Shown: positions 10,101-20,618, counted from the first letter of the stretch. The stretch is 64,000 nt of DNA from Veillonella seminalis (GCF_003992065.1 NZ_RQUZ01000006.1:62001-126000), one strand, 5' to 3'. Numbers and translations: made by a program. The notes: generated by a model not told the origin, from the sequence alone.

Positions 10101-10728
10101 TGCTCAGCTTGAAGAATTGGGCCCGGTTAACCCGGAAGCGGTAGCTGAATATGAAGCCGCTAAGGAAAAACAAGCCTTCTATGAGGCTCAGCAATCCGAT
10201 TTGGAGCAGGCTAAATCACAATTGGAAGCAGTTATTGCGGAAATTGACAAGGCCATGGCTTTGCAGCTCAGCGAAGTGCTTGAAGTGGTAGGCAATCGTT
10301 TTCAGGCCGTTTTCAGTCGCTTATTCGGCGGCGGTACGGCTCAAATTGTACTTACCGATGCGGATAATATTTTGACCAGCGGCATTGATTTTTATATTCA
10401 GCCACCGGGCAAGAAGCGTCAGCAACTGACTTTGTTATCCGGCGGTGAACGTGCGCTTACAGTTATAGCGTTATTATTTTCGTTCTTGGATTATCGACCG
10501 GCTCCGTTCTGCGTCTTGGATGAAGTGGATGCGGCCCTCGATGAAGCCAATGTAGAACGATTCGGCAGTTATTTGCAACGACTCGGTGACGATACCCAAT
10601 TTATCGTGGTATCGCATCGTAAACGAACTATGGAGGCGGCCTTGGTATTACAAGGTGTTACCATGGTGGAACGCGGTGTTTCACGATTGTTAACAGTAGC
10701 CTTTGATGAAATAGAGGAGGATATGTAA
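7177..10728 (+). CDS. smc: Chromosome segregation protein SMC
   Basis: Core ATPase of the SMC-ScpA-ScpB condensin, which organises newly replicated origins. It has 1183 residues, the usual length. The Walker A GPNGSGKS is at residues 31-38; two long Gln/Glu-rich coiled coils flank a hinge (GGSINHVVSRTSRAA region, about residues 545-560); the C-terminal head has LSGGERALT and the Walker B/D-loop VLDEVDAALDEANV. ATG 7177 is supported by AAAGGTGG just upstream; the GTG at 7168 lies within that site. A possible -10 hexamer TATAAT occurs at 7112-7117. The stop overlaps the ftsY start by one base. Confidence 0.97.
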   Translation: MQLLRLELKGFKSFADKTIVKFSPGMTAIVGPNGSGKSNITDAMRWVLGESNVRHLRGQKAEDIIFAGTEKRRPMSTAEVTLVFDNSDKRLHPDLAEVALTRRIYRSGESEFFINKKACRLKDIQALLADTGLGRDSMAIIGQNRVDAILNSKPEERRLIFEEVAGISRFKMNKDESLRRMGQTDRNMERVADLMANLEEQMEPLREKAAKTQTHAELSRQKRLLDGALAFHDYKVADRLFTKQENEKIALEQEQIEIQTELSGLGAREQQLKLKSDEQQQALRRQEELYAQAQKEEARLQGEKNVLTEQLRNADKELQELSDRIHEMEATIAGDRQKVLVHQKLLVDGAGELAAKEAALQTAEEVYESARLELQRIQGEFQSVQAAMATRHDEQLKLVGLVEKYRVELQTLNSELTKIAELTATLADELTTVTAEEREAFTKHQTLLEQQSTNRAERESTQQAMSDLRQRRQQLDKECQTGRREEQRIEGRLQLLAQWAEQHEGYADGTRNALAAKESWQSDLLGAIGDLFTVKPEYATALDIALGGSINHVVSRTSRAAADCIAYLKRTQGGRVTFLPLETVHGQALNTPALNEPGVLGRAVDCITFDEMYRGVFTYLLGRTLVVETMEQAIALQKKYKQQLRLVTLGGEQFQPGGSLSGGVTKRRKASVMAQKEEMGVLSTKLQALQQQLGDKQKAVADYEQQLEVLSDELAAKQSRWDEQHTLLLTAESVLKTTRERKLRKEQVLQNNLAEQERLTSEQANVKIELEQVEANLKQLNDALQADGGNTVTLAELERCQKEQDAANQARHEARLQYEQLRQQQSYGEQQISDWQTAIEQNVARMEPLKIQLASQEQQATAVLPQQLVELTAACENQVKVTADLVAQRDSLYESHSEQQRTLADYASERETLDTRQKRIQQRLMQMEGQLAKYEINSEQALQKINELGFSRDEAQALQSTGAVADWRLEEGKLSAQLEELGPVNPEAVAEYEAAKEKQAFYEAQQSDLEQAKSQLEAVIAEIDKAMALQLSEVLEVVGNRFQAVFSRLFGGGTAQIVLTDADNILTSGIDFYIQPPGKKRQQLTLLSGGERALTVIALLFSFLDYRPAPFCVLDEVDAALDEANVERFGSYLQRLGDDTQFIVVSHRKRTMEAALVLQGVTMVERGVSRLLTVAFDEIEEDM

Positions 10729-11672
10729 TGAGTTTTTGGAATAAAACCAAAAAGTTTCTCGGTTTCGGTGATGCCTTAGATAAGACGAAAAAGAAGTTAT
10801 CGGAAGCCATTGAAACGGTAATTATCGGCTATGCCAAAATTGATGATGATTTCCTTGATGATTTGGAAGTAGCCATGATTACCGCCGATTTGGGCAGTAA
10901 AACGACGGAACTTTTGATGAAAGAAATCCGCCGCGGTGTAACGGAAGGCGAAATTAATCATACCAATGAAGTCATGAACTACATTGAGGCCTACATTACC
11001 AAGTTATTGGAAGATCAGGAAGAAACTTTGGAAATGCATTCGCCGGAAGTTATTTTGGTTGTAGGGGTTAACGGTGTAGGTAAGACTACGACTATTGCTA
11101 AATTGGCTCATTATTACAAAGAAGAAGGTAAAAGTGTGCTGTTGGCGGCGGCCGATACGTTCCGCGCTGCTGCGTCGGAACAGCTTACTATCTGGGCGGA
11201 ACGCGCCGGTGTACCTATTGTAAAACATCAGGAAGGGGCCGATCCGGCAGCCGTTGTGTTCGATGCGTTGGCATCGGCCAAAGCTCGTAATGCGGATATT
11301 GTTATTATCGATACGGCCGGACGTCTGCATACGAAGACCAATTTAATGGAAGAATTGAAAAAAATCGGTCGTGTAGCAGATCGTCAGGTACCGGGAGCAC
11401 CGCATCAGACTTTGTTGATTTTGGATGGTACAACCGGTCAGAACGCGGTGAGTCAGGCGAAGTTATTCGGTCAGGCTGTACCGATTACCGGCATTATTGT
11501 CACTAAATTAGACGGCACCGCCAAAGGGGGCGTCGTAATTTCGATTAAAGAGGAACTGGGGGTTCCGGTTCGTTGGATTGGCATCGGCGAAAAAATCGAT
11601 GATTTAAAACCTTTCAATGCGAAAGAATTTGCCAATGCCTTGTTTGATAAAGGAATGAGTACAAATGAATAA
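10728..11672 (+). CDS. ftsY: Signal recognition particle receptor FtsY
   Basis: SRP-GTPase at the membrane that docks ribosome-nascent chain complexes brought by Ffh. It has 314 residues with a short N-terminal acidic region, as in Gram-positives, then the N domain and G domain. The P-loop [10 protein letters not shown] is at about residues 113-122, DTAGRLHTK marks G3, and [10 protein letters not shown] marks G4. The start overlaps the smc stop (TAATG), implying translational coupling. The ffh partner is not in this window. Confidence 0.96.
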   Translation: MSFWNKTKKFLGFGDALDKTKKKLSEAIETVIIGYAKIDDDFLDDLEVAMITADLGSKTTELLMKEIRRGVTEGEINHTNEVMNYIEAYITKLLEDQEETLEMHSPEVILVVGVNGVGKTTTIAKLAHYYKEEGKSVLLAAADTFRAAASEQLTIWAERAGVPIVKHQEGADPAAVVFDALASAKARNADIVIIDTAGRLHTKTNLMEELKKIGRVADRQVPGAPHQTLLILDGTTGQNAVSQAKLFGQAVPITGIIVTKLDGTAKGGVVISIKEELGVPVRWIGIGEKIDDLKPFNAKEFANALFDKGMSTNE

Positions 11673-12111
11673 TCAAATGAGTCGCGCAGAAATGGTAGCG
11701 TATGCGCGGGTTGAAAATATAGCTAATCACTATGGCGCACCGGCTGAGGCTATGGACACGCTTGGCGATTTATTGGCGTATATCGGCAATGAAATGTATC
11801 GCCCCGTAACACGCTTGATGCTTCAGAATTGGAATCAATTAAATGATCGTATCGATCATTTTACACCGGAAGAATGGATTTTACCTACGGAAGTGGCCGC
11901 CAAAGAAGGGCTTGATAAACGTGCCGTGGCCTTATTGATTGAAGTTTTGGAAGGTGTAGATACACCAATCCAGGCAGAAGACGGTAAGCGTACGGAGATG
12001 AATGAAGAAGAAAAGAAACGCTTGCAAGCACATATTGAACAGGTAAGAGCGGAAGAAGCGGCTATGGCCGAGGCTGAAGCGGCTCGCCTTATGAGCGAAG
12101 AAGGTAAATAA
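11665..12111 (+). CDS. Unknown helical protein between ftsY and uvrB
   Basis: A 148-residue acidic protein that I do not recognise. It overlaps the last 8 nt of ftsY (ATG 11665) and ends 1 nt before uvrB, so it is surely translated from the same mRNA. Residues 1-100 look like a compact helical domain (hydrophobics in [13 protein letters not shown] and [11 protein letters not shown]); residues 105-148 form a charged Glu/Ala/Arg helix ([19 protein letters not shown]) likely to be a coiled coil. It does not resemble YlxM, the helix-turn-helix protein often linked to ftsY-ffh. No function is proposed. Confidence 0.75.
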   Translation: MNNQMSRAEMVAYARVENIANHYGAPAEAMDTLGDLLAYIGNEMYRPVTRLMLQNWNQLNDRIDHFTPEEWILPTEVAAKEGLDKRAVALLIEVLEGVDTPIQAEDGKRTEMNEEEKKRLQAHIEQVRAEEAAMAEAEAARLMSEEGK

Positions 12112-12112
12112 T

Positions 12113-14341
12113 ATGGCACATCCTAATATTCATCGTAATTACGAAGGCAATATGACACCCTTCAAGGTAGAGGCACCGTTTCAGCCGATGGGTGACCAGC
12201 CGGCCGCCATTCAGTCGTTGGTGCAGGGCGTTAATAACGGCGATTGGGCCCAGGTTTTACTGGGAGCTACCGGTACGGGTAAAACATATACGATGGCTAA
12301 GTTGATTGAAGGGGTACAGAAGCCGACATTGGTTATTGCCCACAATAAAACCTTGGCCGCGCAATTATGCAGTGAGTTTAAGAGCTTTTTTCCAAATAAT
12401 GCGGTGGAATATTTTGTGTCTTACTATGATTTTTACCAACCGGAAGCCTATATTGCGTCGACGGATACATACATTGAGAAAGATGCATCCATTAATGATG
12501 AAATCGATAAATTGCGTCACTCTGCGACAATGAGTTTATTTGAGCGTCGTGATGTGATTATAGTGGCTTCCGTAAGCTGTATTTACGGTTTAGGTGACCC
12601 GGAAGACTACAGCGACTTGGTAGTATCCTTGCGTTTGGGGCAAGAACGAAGCCGTGATGATATTTTGAAAAAATTGGTGGATATTCAGTATACTCGCAAT
12701 GATATTAACTTCACTCGCGGTACCTTCCGCGTGCATGGCGATACGATTGAAGTATTCCCGGCCGCCAACAGTGAACGGGTAGTTCGCATTGAATTGTTCG
12801 GTGATGAAATCGACCGTTTGGCCGAAGTGGATGTACTGACCGGTGAAGTGATTACGGAACGCAAGCATGTGGCCATTTACCCGGCCTCTCACTATGTAAC
12901 GACCCGTGACAAACTGCAACTTGCGATTGAACGTATTGAAGCGGAATTGGCGGAACAATTGGATTTCTTAAAATCGAGAGATCGTTTGCTTGAAGCACAG
13001 CGTTTGGAACAGCGTACCCGTTATGATATCGAAATGATGCAGGAAATGGGATATTGCTCGGGCATTGAAAACTATTCCCGCTTGTTATCTAACCGCCAAC
13101 CGGGTGAAGCGCCGTATACTTTAATCGATTATTTTCCGGATGATTTCCTGATTTTAATTGATGAATCGCATGTAACGATTCCGCAGTTGCGTGCTATGTA
13201 CAACGGTGACCGGGCTCGTAAAGAAAACTTAATCGAGTATGGTTTCCGTTTGCCGTCGGCTTTGGATAACCGTCCGTTGAAATTTGAAGAATTCCAAGAA
13301 CGAATTAATCAGATTGTTTACGTATCGGCTACGCCGGGACCGTATGAAATGGAAGTGCAAACCAATATTGCGGAACAGATTATTCGCCCTACCGGTCTTT
13401 TGGATCCGCTTATTGAAGTGCGCCCGATTAAAGGCCAAATGGATGATCTGTTGGGTGAAATCAAACAACGGGCCGCTAAGAATGAACGCGTGCTCGTAAC
13501 AACTTTAACGAAGAAAATGGCGGAAGATTTAACGGAATTCCTCAAAGAAGTGGGTGTTCGCGTACGCTATTTGCATTCCGATATTGCTACCATTGAGCGT
13601 GCCGATATAATCCGTGACCTCAGAGCCGGTGTTTTTGACGTCCTCGTAGGGATTAACTTGCTTCGTGAAGGACTTGATATGCCGGAAGTATCCTTGGTTG
13701 CCATTCTGGATGCGGATAAAGAAGGTTTCTTGCGCAGTGATACGTCCTTGATTCAGACAATCGGTCGTGCTGCTCGTAATGAAAACGGTCGCGTTATTAT
13801 GTATGCGGACCGCATTACGGGTTCTATGGACCGGGCCATCACTGAAACGGAACGCCGTCGTGAAGTGCAGAGTGCTTATAATAAGGAACACAATATTACG
13901 CCGAAATCCATTCGTAAAGAAGTTAAAGAATTAATTGAATTAACTAAATTGGAAGAAGAGACGGGCGGCAACAGCGATAGCAAAAGCGGTGCCAAACGTT
14001 CCGGTCGCGGTAAGGCTGTTGATGATGATGCGGCAGCAGCTGTAGCATCGGCCAAGAAACGCAGTGCCGCTAAAACGAGCGGTAAAGCGGGCACTAAGAC
14101 CGGTGCTAAAGCAACCGGCAAGGCCAAAGGCGTTAAGGCTGTGGCAGACGGTACGGCTGCGTATGAAGCTACACCTGAATTAACCGTCGAAGATGTATTT
14201 AATAAAATTGAAGAAACCACGCGTCTCATGAAGGCGGCGGCTAAACAATTGGAATTTGAAAAAGCGGCCGAACTTCGTGATGAACTTGGTATTTTGAGAC
14301 AACAATTGTCTGATTTACAGGATGTACGTCGCAAAAAATAG
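12113..14341 (+). CDS. uvrB: UvrABC system protein B, with long basic linker
   Basis: DNA-damage verification helicase of nucleotide excision repair. Walker A GATGTGKT is at residues 51-58, the DNA-wedging beta-hairpin region ([10 protein letters not shown]) near 104, and the late helicase motifs (QTIGRAARN) near 545. The protein has 742 residues against about 660-680 normally. The excess is a low-complexity Ala/Lys/Gly/Ser/Thr segment at about residues 617-690 that separates the helicase core from the C-terminal UVR motif (about 694-735). The ATG at 12152 is an alternative start giving the more usual MTPFKV N-terminus, with GAAGG upstream. It is followed by uvrA and uvrC. Confidence 0.96.
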   Translation: MAHPNIHRNYEGNMTPFKVEAPFQPMGDQPAAIQSLVQGVNNGDWAQVLLGATGTGKTYTMAKLIEGVQKPTLVIAHNKTLAAQLCSEFKSFFPNNAVEYFVSYYDFYQPEAYIASTDTYIEKDASINDEIDKLRHSATMSLFERRDVIIVASVSCIYGLGDPEDYSDLVVSLRLGQERSRDDILKKLVDIQYTRNDINFTRGTFRVHGDTIEVFPAANSERVVRIELFGDEIDRLAEVDVLTGEVITERKHVAIYPASHYVTTRDKLQLAIERIEAELAEQLDFLKSRDRLLEAQRLEQRTRYDIEMMQEMGYCSGIENYSRLLSNRQPGEAPYTLIDYFPDDFLILIDESHVTIPQLRAMYNGDRARKENLIEYGFRLPSALDNRPLKFEEFQERINQIVYVSATPGPYEMEVQTNIAEQIIRPTGLLDPLIEVRPIKGQMDDLLGEIKQRAAKNERVLVTTLTKKMAEDLTEFLKEVGVRVRYLHSDIATIERADIIRDLRAGVFDVLVGINLLREGLDMPEVSLVAILDADKEGFLRSDTSLIQTIGRAARNENGRVIMYADRITGSMDRAITETERRREVQSAYNKEHNITPKSIRKEVKELIELTKLEEETGGNSDSKSGAKRSGRGKAVDDDAAAAVASAKKRSAAKTSGKAGTKTGAKATGKAKGVKAVADGTAAYEATPELTVEDVFNKIEETTRLMKAAAKQLEFEKAAELRDELGILRQQLSDLQDVRRKK

Positions 14342-14346
14342 GAACT

Positions 14347-14375
14347 ATGGGCAAGGCATTCTGTCTTGCCTATTT
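14347..14375 (+). terminator. Possible weak terminator after uvrB
   Basis: GGGCAAG and CTTGCCT can pair around a nine-base loop just after the uvrB stop, followed by TATTTCT rather than a clean T-run. It may partly separate uvrB from uvrA. The call is tentative. Confidence 0.4.
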
Positions 14376-14392
14376 CTCCGTTAATTAACAAT

Positions 14393-14412
14393 AGTTTGTC
14401 AGCTGACTAACT
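14393..14412. promoter_or_regulatory. 20-bp near-perfect palindrome upstream of uvrA
   Basis: AGTTTGTCAGCTGACTAACT is a dyad with nine of ten base pairs matched around the centre GTCAGCTGAC. It lies about 20 bp upstream of a possible -35 element TTGACT (14432-14437) and about 95 bp before the uvrA start, so it fits an operator. It does not match the Firmicute LexA consensus (GAAC-N4-GTTC). The binding protein is unknown. Confidence 0.45.
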
Positions 14413-14505
14413 GATATTCGTTTGTTAATGATTGACTGTTTGGCTCCGGCCGAATAATAAAATACACGATATATTAATACTCTGTTGGATAATCGGGAGG
14501 TTATC

Positions 14506-17361
14506 GTGAAAGAAGAAATTATAGTAAAAGGGGCGCGCCAGCATAACCTTAAAAATATAGATGTGGCTTTGCCACGTGACAAATTTATTGTCATTACAGG
14601 GCTTAGCGGCTCCGGCAAATCGTCGCTCGCTTTCGATACGATTTATGCGGAAGGGCAGCGACGTTATGTAGAATCTTTGTCGGCCTATGCCCGCCAGTTT
14701 TTGGGGCAAATGGATAAACCAGATGTGGATTATATCGAAGGTTTATCGCCGGCTATCTCTATTGATCAGAAAACAACCAGTCGTAATCCTCGTTCTACGG
14801 TGGGTACGGTGACGGAAATATATGACTATTTGCGATTGTTGTTTGCTCGGGTAGGTCATGCGTATTGCCCACAGTGCGGTAAGCCGATTTCACAGCAGTC
14901 TATCGAGCAGATGACCGATGATGTGATGACCTTGCCGGAACGGACCAAATTGCTCATTATGGCTCCTTTATTGCGCGGTAAAAAAGGGGAACATAAGCAG
15001 TTATTGGAACGTCTTCGCAAAGAAGGGTTTGCCCGTGTACGCGTTGACGGTGAAATCCGTACCTTGGATGAGGATATTGAACTGGCTAAAACTAAAAAAC
15101 ATGATTTGGAAATTGTTATCGACCGTTTGGTTGTCAAAGAAGGCATTGAAAGTCGTCTGTCCGATTCCATGGAAACGGCGGCCAAATGGGGCGAAGGTAT
15201 TGTAGTGGTACAGGAAATAGACGGACCGTCGCACATGTACAGTCAACATTTTGCCTGCCCTGATTGTCATATTTCCTTGCCGGCTATTGAACCGCGTATG
15301 TTCTCGTTTAACAGTCCGTTTGGTGCTTGTCCGGCTTGTTTGGGCATCGGCAGTACCATGGAAGTCGACGAAGAACGCGTGATTCCGGACGGCGATGTAT
15401 CTTTTGCGGATGGTGCGGTTTTACCGTTAAGCTCTAATCCGAATGCCTGGTTTATGCGTCAGTTGGAAGGCTTGTTGAAGGCTCATGGGTATGACTTATC
15501 GGCCACTTATAATGAATTGCCGAAGAAATTACAACAAATGGTAATGAACGGGACTACCGATAAGGTAACCTTTGATTATGAAAATATGCGCGGCGAAATT
15601 AAGACATTCCACACGGAATATGAAGGCATTTTGCCGATGGTAAAACGTCGTCACAGCGAGGCAACGACTGATTCCATGCGTGAAGCTTTTGAAGAATTCA
15701 TGTCCATTAAACCTTGTAAGACTTGTGGCGGTGCCCGTTTAAAACCGGAAGCCTTGGCTGTTCGCGTAGGTGATAAAAACATCAATGAAGTGACGCAGCT
15801 TACCATCAGTGATGCCGTCGATTTCTTTGATACAGTACCGTTGACGGAACGTGAACAATTTATCGGGAATCAGATTTTAAAAGAAATCAAAGCCCGTCTC
15901 ATGTTCCTCAATAATGTAGGTCTTGATTATCTTACCATGAGCCGTAATGCCGGTACTTTGTCGGGCGGTGAAGCACAGCGTATTCGTTTGGCTACTCAAA
16001 TCGGCTCCGGTTTGGTAGGCGTTTTATATATCCTTGACGAACCGTCCATCGGGTTACATCAACGTGATAATGATCGCTTGATTGAAACCTTGAAAGGTCT
16101 TCGTGATTTAGGCAATACTTTGCTCGTTGTTGAACATGACGAAGATACCATGTTGGCTGCTGATTATTTAGTGGATATCGGTCCGGGAGCCGGTGAACAC
16201 GGCGGTGAAATCATCGCCCAAGGGACCGCACAGGAAGTAATGGCCAATGAAAACTCGATTACCGGTCAGTATTTGAGCGGCCGTAAATTTATTCCATTGC
16301 CGGCAACCAGGCGCAAGTCAAACGGTAATGTGTTGGAAATTCGCGACGCTTCGGAAAATAACTTAAAGAATATTAATGTTAAGTTCCCGTTAGGCGTATT
16401 CACGGTTGTCACCGGTGTAAGCGGCTCCGGTAAGTCTACTTTGATTAATGAAATCCTTTACAAAGGCATGGCTAACCATCTTTATCGCTCATACCATAAG
16501 GTTGGTGCGCATAAAGAAATACGCGGTACTGAATATATTGATAAAATCATTAATATTGATCAGAGCCCGATCGGACGTACACCGCGTTCCAATCCGGCTA
16601 CCTATACCGGTGTGTTTGATTCTATTCGTGAATTGTACAGCCAGACGCCGGAAGCTAAAATGCGCGGTTATAAACAGGGCCGTTTCAGTTTTAACGTGCG
16701 CGGCGGTCGTTGTGAGGCCTGTCGCGGTGACGGTATCATTAAAATTGAAATGCACTTCTTGCCGGATGTATACGTGCCTTGTGAAGTCTGCAAGGGAGCT
16801 CGTTATAACCGGGAAACTTTGGAAGTTAAATATAAAGGCAAATCGATTGCCGATGTATTGGACATGGTAGTGGATGATGCGGTTGAGTTTTTCAAATCAA
16901 TTCCGAAAATCCATCGAAAATTGGAAACTTTGCAACAGGTAGGTTTGGGCTACATCCGTTTGGGTCAGCCGGCTACTACTTTGTCGGGCGGTGAAGCTCA
17001 GCGCGTGAAGTTAGCAACCGAATTGGCTCGTCGCAGCACGGGTAAAACTCTGTATATTTTGGATGAACCGACTACGGGCTTACATGCGGAAGATATTCGC
17101 AAGCTTCTCGATGTATTGCAAAAGTTGGTTGATGCAGGCGATACGGTCGTTGTTATCGAGCATAATCTGGACGTTATTAAAACGGCGGACCATATCATCG
17201 ATTTAGGCCCCGAAGGGGGCGTGAGCGGCGGTACCATCGTCGGTACCGGTACGCCGGAACAGATTGCCAAAATGCCGGCAAGTTACACCGGCAAATTCTT
17301 GGCACCTGTATTGGCGAAAACAAAGCGTTTTATGGATGCCGCTAAAAAGGCAGGTCAATAA
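14506..17361 (+). CDS. uvrA: UvrABC system protein A
   Basis: Dimeric damage-sensing ATPase of nucleotide excision repair. It has 951 residues with two ABC-type modules: Walker [10 protein letters not shown] near residue 32 and GVSGSGKST near 635, signatures [12 protein letters not shown] and [12 protein letters not shown]. Zinc-binding CxxC pairs occur in CPQC (near 122), CPDC/CPAC (near 250-280), CKTC and CEAC/CEVC (near 735-765). GTG 14506 is chosen because CGGGAGG precedes it at 7 nt; the TTG at 14485 lies upstream of that site. The stop overlaps the uvrC start. Confidence 0.97.
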   Translation: MKEEIIVKGARQHNLKNIDVALPRDKFIVITGLSGSGKSSLAFDTIYAEGQRRYVESLSAYARQFLGQMDKPDVDYIEGLSPAISIDQKTTSRNPRSTVGTVTEIYDYLRLLFARVGHAYCPQCGKPISQQSIEQMTDDVMTLPERTKLLIMAPLLRGKKGEHKQLLERLRKEGFARVRVDGEIRTLDEDIELAKTKKHDLEIVIDRLVVKEGIESRLSDSMETAAKWGEGIVVVQEIDGPSHMYSQHFACPDCHISLPAIEPRMFSFNSPFGACPACLGIGSTMEVDEERVIPDGDVSFADGAVLPLSSNPNAWFMRQLEGLLKAHGYDLSATYNELPKKLQQMVMNGTTDKVTFDYENMRGEIKTFHTEYEGILPMVKRRHSEATTDSMREAFEEFMSIKPCKTCGGARLKPEALAVRVGDKNINEVTQLTISDAVDFFDTVPLTEREQFIGNQILKEIKARLMFLNNVGLDYLTMSRNAGTLSGGEAQRIRLATQIGSGLVGVLYILDEPSIGLHQRDNDRLIETLKGLRDLGNTLLVVEHDEDTMLAADYLVDIGPGAGEHGGEIIAQGTAQEVMANENSITGQYLSGRKFIPLPATRRKSNGNVLEIRDASENNLKNINVKFPLGVFTVVTGVSGSGKSTLINEILYKGMANHLYRSYHKVGAHKEIRGTEYIDKIINIDQSPIGRTPRSNPATYTGVFDSIRELYSQTPEAKMRGYKQGRFSFNVRGGRCEACRGDGIIKIEMHFLPDVYVPCEVCKGARYNRETLEVKYKGKSIADVLDMVVDDAVEFFKSIPKIHRKLETLQQVGLGYIRLGQPATTLSGGEAQRVKLATELARRSTGKTLYILDEPTTGLHAEDIRKLLDVLQKLVDAGDTVVVIEHNLDVIKTADHIIDLGPEGGVSGGTIVGTGTPEQIAKMPASYTGKFLAPVLAKTKRFMDAAKKAGQ

Positions 17362-19196
17362 TGGTTACGCAAGAAGTATTGGAGAAAATTAGCCATCTGC
17401 CGACCACACCGGGTGTTTATTTGTGGCGCGATCAGTATAAGCGCATTATTTATGTGGGGAAAGCCGTTAATCTTCGCAATCGCGTCCGTTCTTATGTCCG
17501 CAATGACATTAACCGGGCGCCGAAGGTGACGGCCATGATGCGCCGAGCCGTTGATGTGGAGGTCATTCAGACCAAGACGGAAATGGAAGCCTTAATTTTG
17601 GAAAATACGCTCATTAAAGAGCATCATCCGAAGTATAATATTATGCTTCGCGATGATAAAACTTATCCGTATGTGAAGGTAACCGTGCAGGAAGAATATC
17701 CGCGGGTGCTCATGGTACGGCGTATGGTGCGTGACGGGGCCAAGTATTTCGGTCCGTTCACGGATGTGACGGCGGTACATCAAACGTTAAAATTGTTCCG
17801 TCGTCATTTTCCTCTTCGCACCTGCTCCAATATGAATGTGCCGCGACCTTGTTTGCAATATCATTTAGGGTATTGTGAGGCACCGTGTCAGGGCTTGGTA
17901 TCACCGGAAAAATATCGAACTTATATCGATCAGATTGTTCAGGTGTTGGAAGGTAAGCCGATTCCGCTCTTAGGCGAGTTAAAAACTCAAATGGAAGCGG
18001 CCGCGGAAGAGTTGGATTTTGAAAAAGCAGCCCAACTTCGCGATCAATTGCAGGCTTTGGAAAAGCTCCGTGAAAAACAGCGCATGGTAACACAGCGCGG
18101 CGATATCGATGTGGTGGGCATTGCCATGGAAGGGCTCATGGCCTGTGTGCAGGTATTCTTTATTCGTTCGGGACGTATGTTGGGGCGTGAAAACTTTTTC
18201 ATTAAAAATGAAGGTGATGATGCCTCAACGGTGATGACGGAGTTTATTAAACAATATTACGGCGGTACAACCTTTGTGCCGAAGGAAGTTTTGTTGCCTT
18301 ATGAAACGGAGGAACGGGAGCTCTTTGCAAAATGGTTCACCGAAATGAAGGGGCAAAATGTAGAAGTATCCGTGCCGCAACGCGGTTATAAGCATGATTT
18401 GATTAAAATGGCAGCCGAAAATGCGCAGAACTTTTTGGCAGAACGGCGTCGCCAGTGGCAGTATGATCTGGATAAAAGCGGCGGAGCCGTCAAGAAATTG
18501 GCGGAAGTTCTCGATTTACCGCGGTTGCCGGAACGTATGGAATGTTTTGATATTTCCCATACGCAGGGCAGTGAAACGGTGGCCTCCATGGTTGTGTTTG
18601 AAGACGGTAAACCGGCTAAGAAGGAATATCGTCGTTTCAAATTAAAAACCGTGCAAGGCAAACCGGATGATTTTAAATCCATGGCGGAAATCATGGAGCG
18701 TCGTTACGGTAATGAAACCGATTGGCCTATGCCTGACTTGATTATCATCGATGGCGGTAAAGGTCAGCTTAATGCGGCGTTACCGTTGATTCGTGCTGTG
18801 GGCGTAACTGATGTGCCTGTTATTTCACTGGCTAAGCGAATTGAAGAAGTTTTTGTGGAAGGACAGTCGGAAAGTATTATTTTGTCACATCATTCGCCGG
18901 AATTACAGTTGTTGCAACAAATTCGTGATGAAGCGCATCGTTTTGCCATTACCTATCATCGCAAGTTGCGTGGTAAGCGTAATTTGGAATCTATTTTGGA
19001 TTATATTGAAGGTATCGGGCTGAAACGACGCAAAGCCCTGTGGCAGGCTTTCGGGAATTTGGAAGGTATTAAAGCCGCAACGGAAGAGGAATTGGCGGCC
19101 GTGCCGGGCATGAATCAAAAGGCGGCGGCCGAAGTTTATCGCTTTTTCCGTTTGTCTAAAGATGAAAAGCGTGCTACCATTGAAGGTGGCCGTTAA
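17361..19196 (+). CDS. uvrC: UvrABC system protein C
   Basis: Dual-incision endonuclease that cuts 3' and 5' of the lesion once UvrB is loaded. It has 611 residues, the usual length. The N-terminal GIY-YIG domain (GVYLWRD..IYVGKA, residues 14-36) makes the 3' cut. A UVR motif near 205-240 (AAEELDFEKAAQLRDQL) contacts UvrB. The RNase H-like domain holds CFDISH and IIIDGGKGQL, and a C-terminal helix-hairpin-helix pair follows (about 545-600). It overlaps uvrA by 1 nt (TAATG), so uvrA and uvrC are coupled. Having uvrB, uvrA and uvrC adjacent lets the three subunits be co-expressed. Confidence 0.97.
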   Translation: MVTQEVLEKISHLPTTPGVYLWRDQYKRIIYVGKAVNLRNRVRSYVRNDINRAPKVTAMMRRAVDVEVIQTKTEMEALILENTLIKEHHPKYNIMLRDDKTYPYVKVTVQEEYPRVLMVRRMVRDGAKYFGPFTDVTAVHQTLKLFRRHFPLRTCSNMNVPRPCLQYHLGYCEAPCQGLVSPEKYRTYIDQIVQVLEGKPIPLLGELKTQMEAAAEELDFEKAAQLRDQLQALEKLREKQRMVTQRGDIDVVGIAMEGLMACVQVFFIRSGRMLGRENFFIKNEGDDASTVMTEFIKQYYGGTTFVPKEVLLPYETEERELFAKWFTEMKGQNVEVSVPQRGYKHDLIKMAAENAQNFLAERRRQWQYDLDKSGGAVKKLAEVLDLPRLPERMECFDISHTQGSETVASMVVFEDGKPAKKEYRRFKLKTVQGKPDDFKSMAEIMERRYGNETDWPMPDLIIIDGGKGQLNAALPLIRAVGVTDVPVISLAKRIEEVFVEGQSESIILSHHSPELQLLQQIRDEAHRFAITYHRKLRGKRNLESILDYIEGIGLKRRKALWQAFGNLEGIKAATEEELAAVPGMNQKAAAEVYRFFRLSKDEKRATIEGGR

Positions 19197-19265
19197 GCAG
19201 TACCGGCGGTTGTATTAAATTTTTGTAGTGTAATGGTTAAAACCATTCGGTAGGAGGGTATTATT

Positions 19266-20609
19266 TTGCAGGGGAAATTATCATTAAGTTCTGCCATTGT
19301 TATCGGCTCAATGTTGTTCGGCATGTTTTTCGGTGCCGGTAATCTTATTTTTCCGGTTCATATGGGGCAGGAAGCAGGGGCTGATATGTGGCCGGCCACA
19401 ATCGGTTTCTTGATTACGGCTATCGGTTTGCCGTTCTTGGGTGTAGTTGCTATCGGTATTTCGCAGAGCAACGGGTTATTTGATTTGGCATCGCGCGTTC
19501 ATCCGACTTATGCCAAATTATTTACCATTCTTTTGTATTTAACAATCGGGCCGGCTTTTGCTTTACCGCGTACGGCTACCGTTTCATACCAAATCGGTTT
19601 GGCGCCGTATATCGGTGATGATATGCAGACCATGGCTTTAGCCGTATTTACATTCGTATTTTTCGCGTTGGGCCTGTTTTTCTCTATGAATCCGGGCAAA
19701 CTCATGACGTATATCGGCAAAATATTAAATCCTCTGTTTTTAGTGTTTTTAGCCATTCTTTTGATAGTAGCCTTGGTTAATCCGATGGGGTCCGTAGCAA
19801 CGGCACCGGTCAGCGGTGATTATTTGACAATGCCGTTCTTCAAGGGCTTCACGGAAGGGTATAATACGATGGATGCCTTGGCCGCCTTGGCTTTTGGTAT
19901 TATCGTGGTTCGTGCTTTGCAGAGCGTAGGTGTTACAGAACCTAAAGATATTGCAGCCGGCATGGTTAAAGCCGGTATTGTAGCGGTAGTTTTGATGGTT
20001 ATTATCTATGCTTTCCTGGCCTATGTAGGGGCTTCCAGTCTTGGTGTGTTTGCTCTGTCGGCTAATGGCGGTATTGCTTTAGCCCAGATTGCTAACTACT
20101 ATTTCGGATCCGTAGGGGCCGTATTATTGGCCATTACCGTTACTTTGGCTTGTTTGAAAACGGCCGTAGGCCTTATTTGCTCGTGTTCGGAAACTTTTGT
20201 TGATTTGTTCCCGAATTCTGTGAGCTATAAAAAATATGCCTATACTTTTGCCATTGTTTCGTTCTTAATCGGCAATGTAGGGTTGACTCAAATTATTTCG
20301 TTGGCAATTCCTATTTTGATGTTATTGTATCCGTTGACGATTACTATTATTTTACTTACATTCTTGGCTCCTGTTTTTAAAGGACGTCAAGCTGTTTATT
20401 TGAGCACTACATTGTTTGCCTTGCTTGCAGCCATCGGTGATGCTCTTAACACATTGCCTGAATTTATGGGGAATGCGGTGTGGGTACAGCAAACCTTGGG
20501 ATTATATAAAGCTTTGCCGTTTTTTGATTTGGGCATGGGCTGGGTAGTACCTTCGGCTATCGGTTTTGTATTGGGACTTATTTATATTTCGTTTGTCAAA
20601 GCGAAGTGA
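19266..20609 (+). CDS. brnQ: Branched-chain amino acid transporter BrnQ
   Basis: Sodium- or proton-coupled symporter for leucine, isoleucine and valine in the inner membrane. It has 447 residues and about 12 hydrophobic segments. The family N-terminal motif GMFFGAGNLIFPVHMG starts near residue 18. The TTG start at 19266 has GGAGGG upstream. A short self-complementary stretch (AATGGTTAAAACCATT, 19232-19247) lies immediately before the ribosome-binding site, but there is no room for a T-box or riboswitch in the 69-nt leader. Followed 9 nt later by a sugar epimerase gene. Confidence 0.94.
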   Translation: MQGKLSLSSAIVIGSMLFGMFFGAGNLIFPVHMGQEAGADMWPATIGFLITAIGLPFLGVVAIGISQSNGLFDLASRVHPTYAKLFTILLYLTIGPAFALPRTATVSYQIGLAPYIGDDMQTMALAVFTFVFFALGLFFSMNPGKLMTYIGKILNPLFLVFLAILLIVALVNPMGSVATAPVSGDYLTMPFFKGFTEGYNTMDALAALAFGIIVVRALQSVGVTEPKDIAAGMVKAGIVAVVLMVIIYAFLAYVGASSLGVFALSANGGIALAQIANYYFGSVGAVLLAITVTLACLKTAVGLICSCSETFVDLFPNSVSYKKYAYTFAIVSFLIGNVGLTQIISLAIPILMLLYPLTITIILLTFLAPVFKGRQAVYLSTTLFALLAAIGDALNTLPEFMGNAVWVQQTLGLYKALPFFDLGMGWVVPSAIGFVLGLIYISFVKAK

Positions 20610-20618
20610 GGTAGTGTA

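Noticed and set aside
14342-14505. LexA (SOS) box for uvrA
   Set aside because: No GAAC-N4-GTTC type sequence was found; the dyad at 14393 is different.
19197-19265. T-box or amino-acid riboswitch ahead of brnQ
   Set aside because: Only 69 nt are available and no T-box sequence or multi-stem structure is visible.
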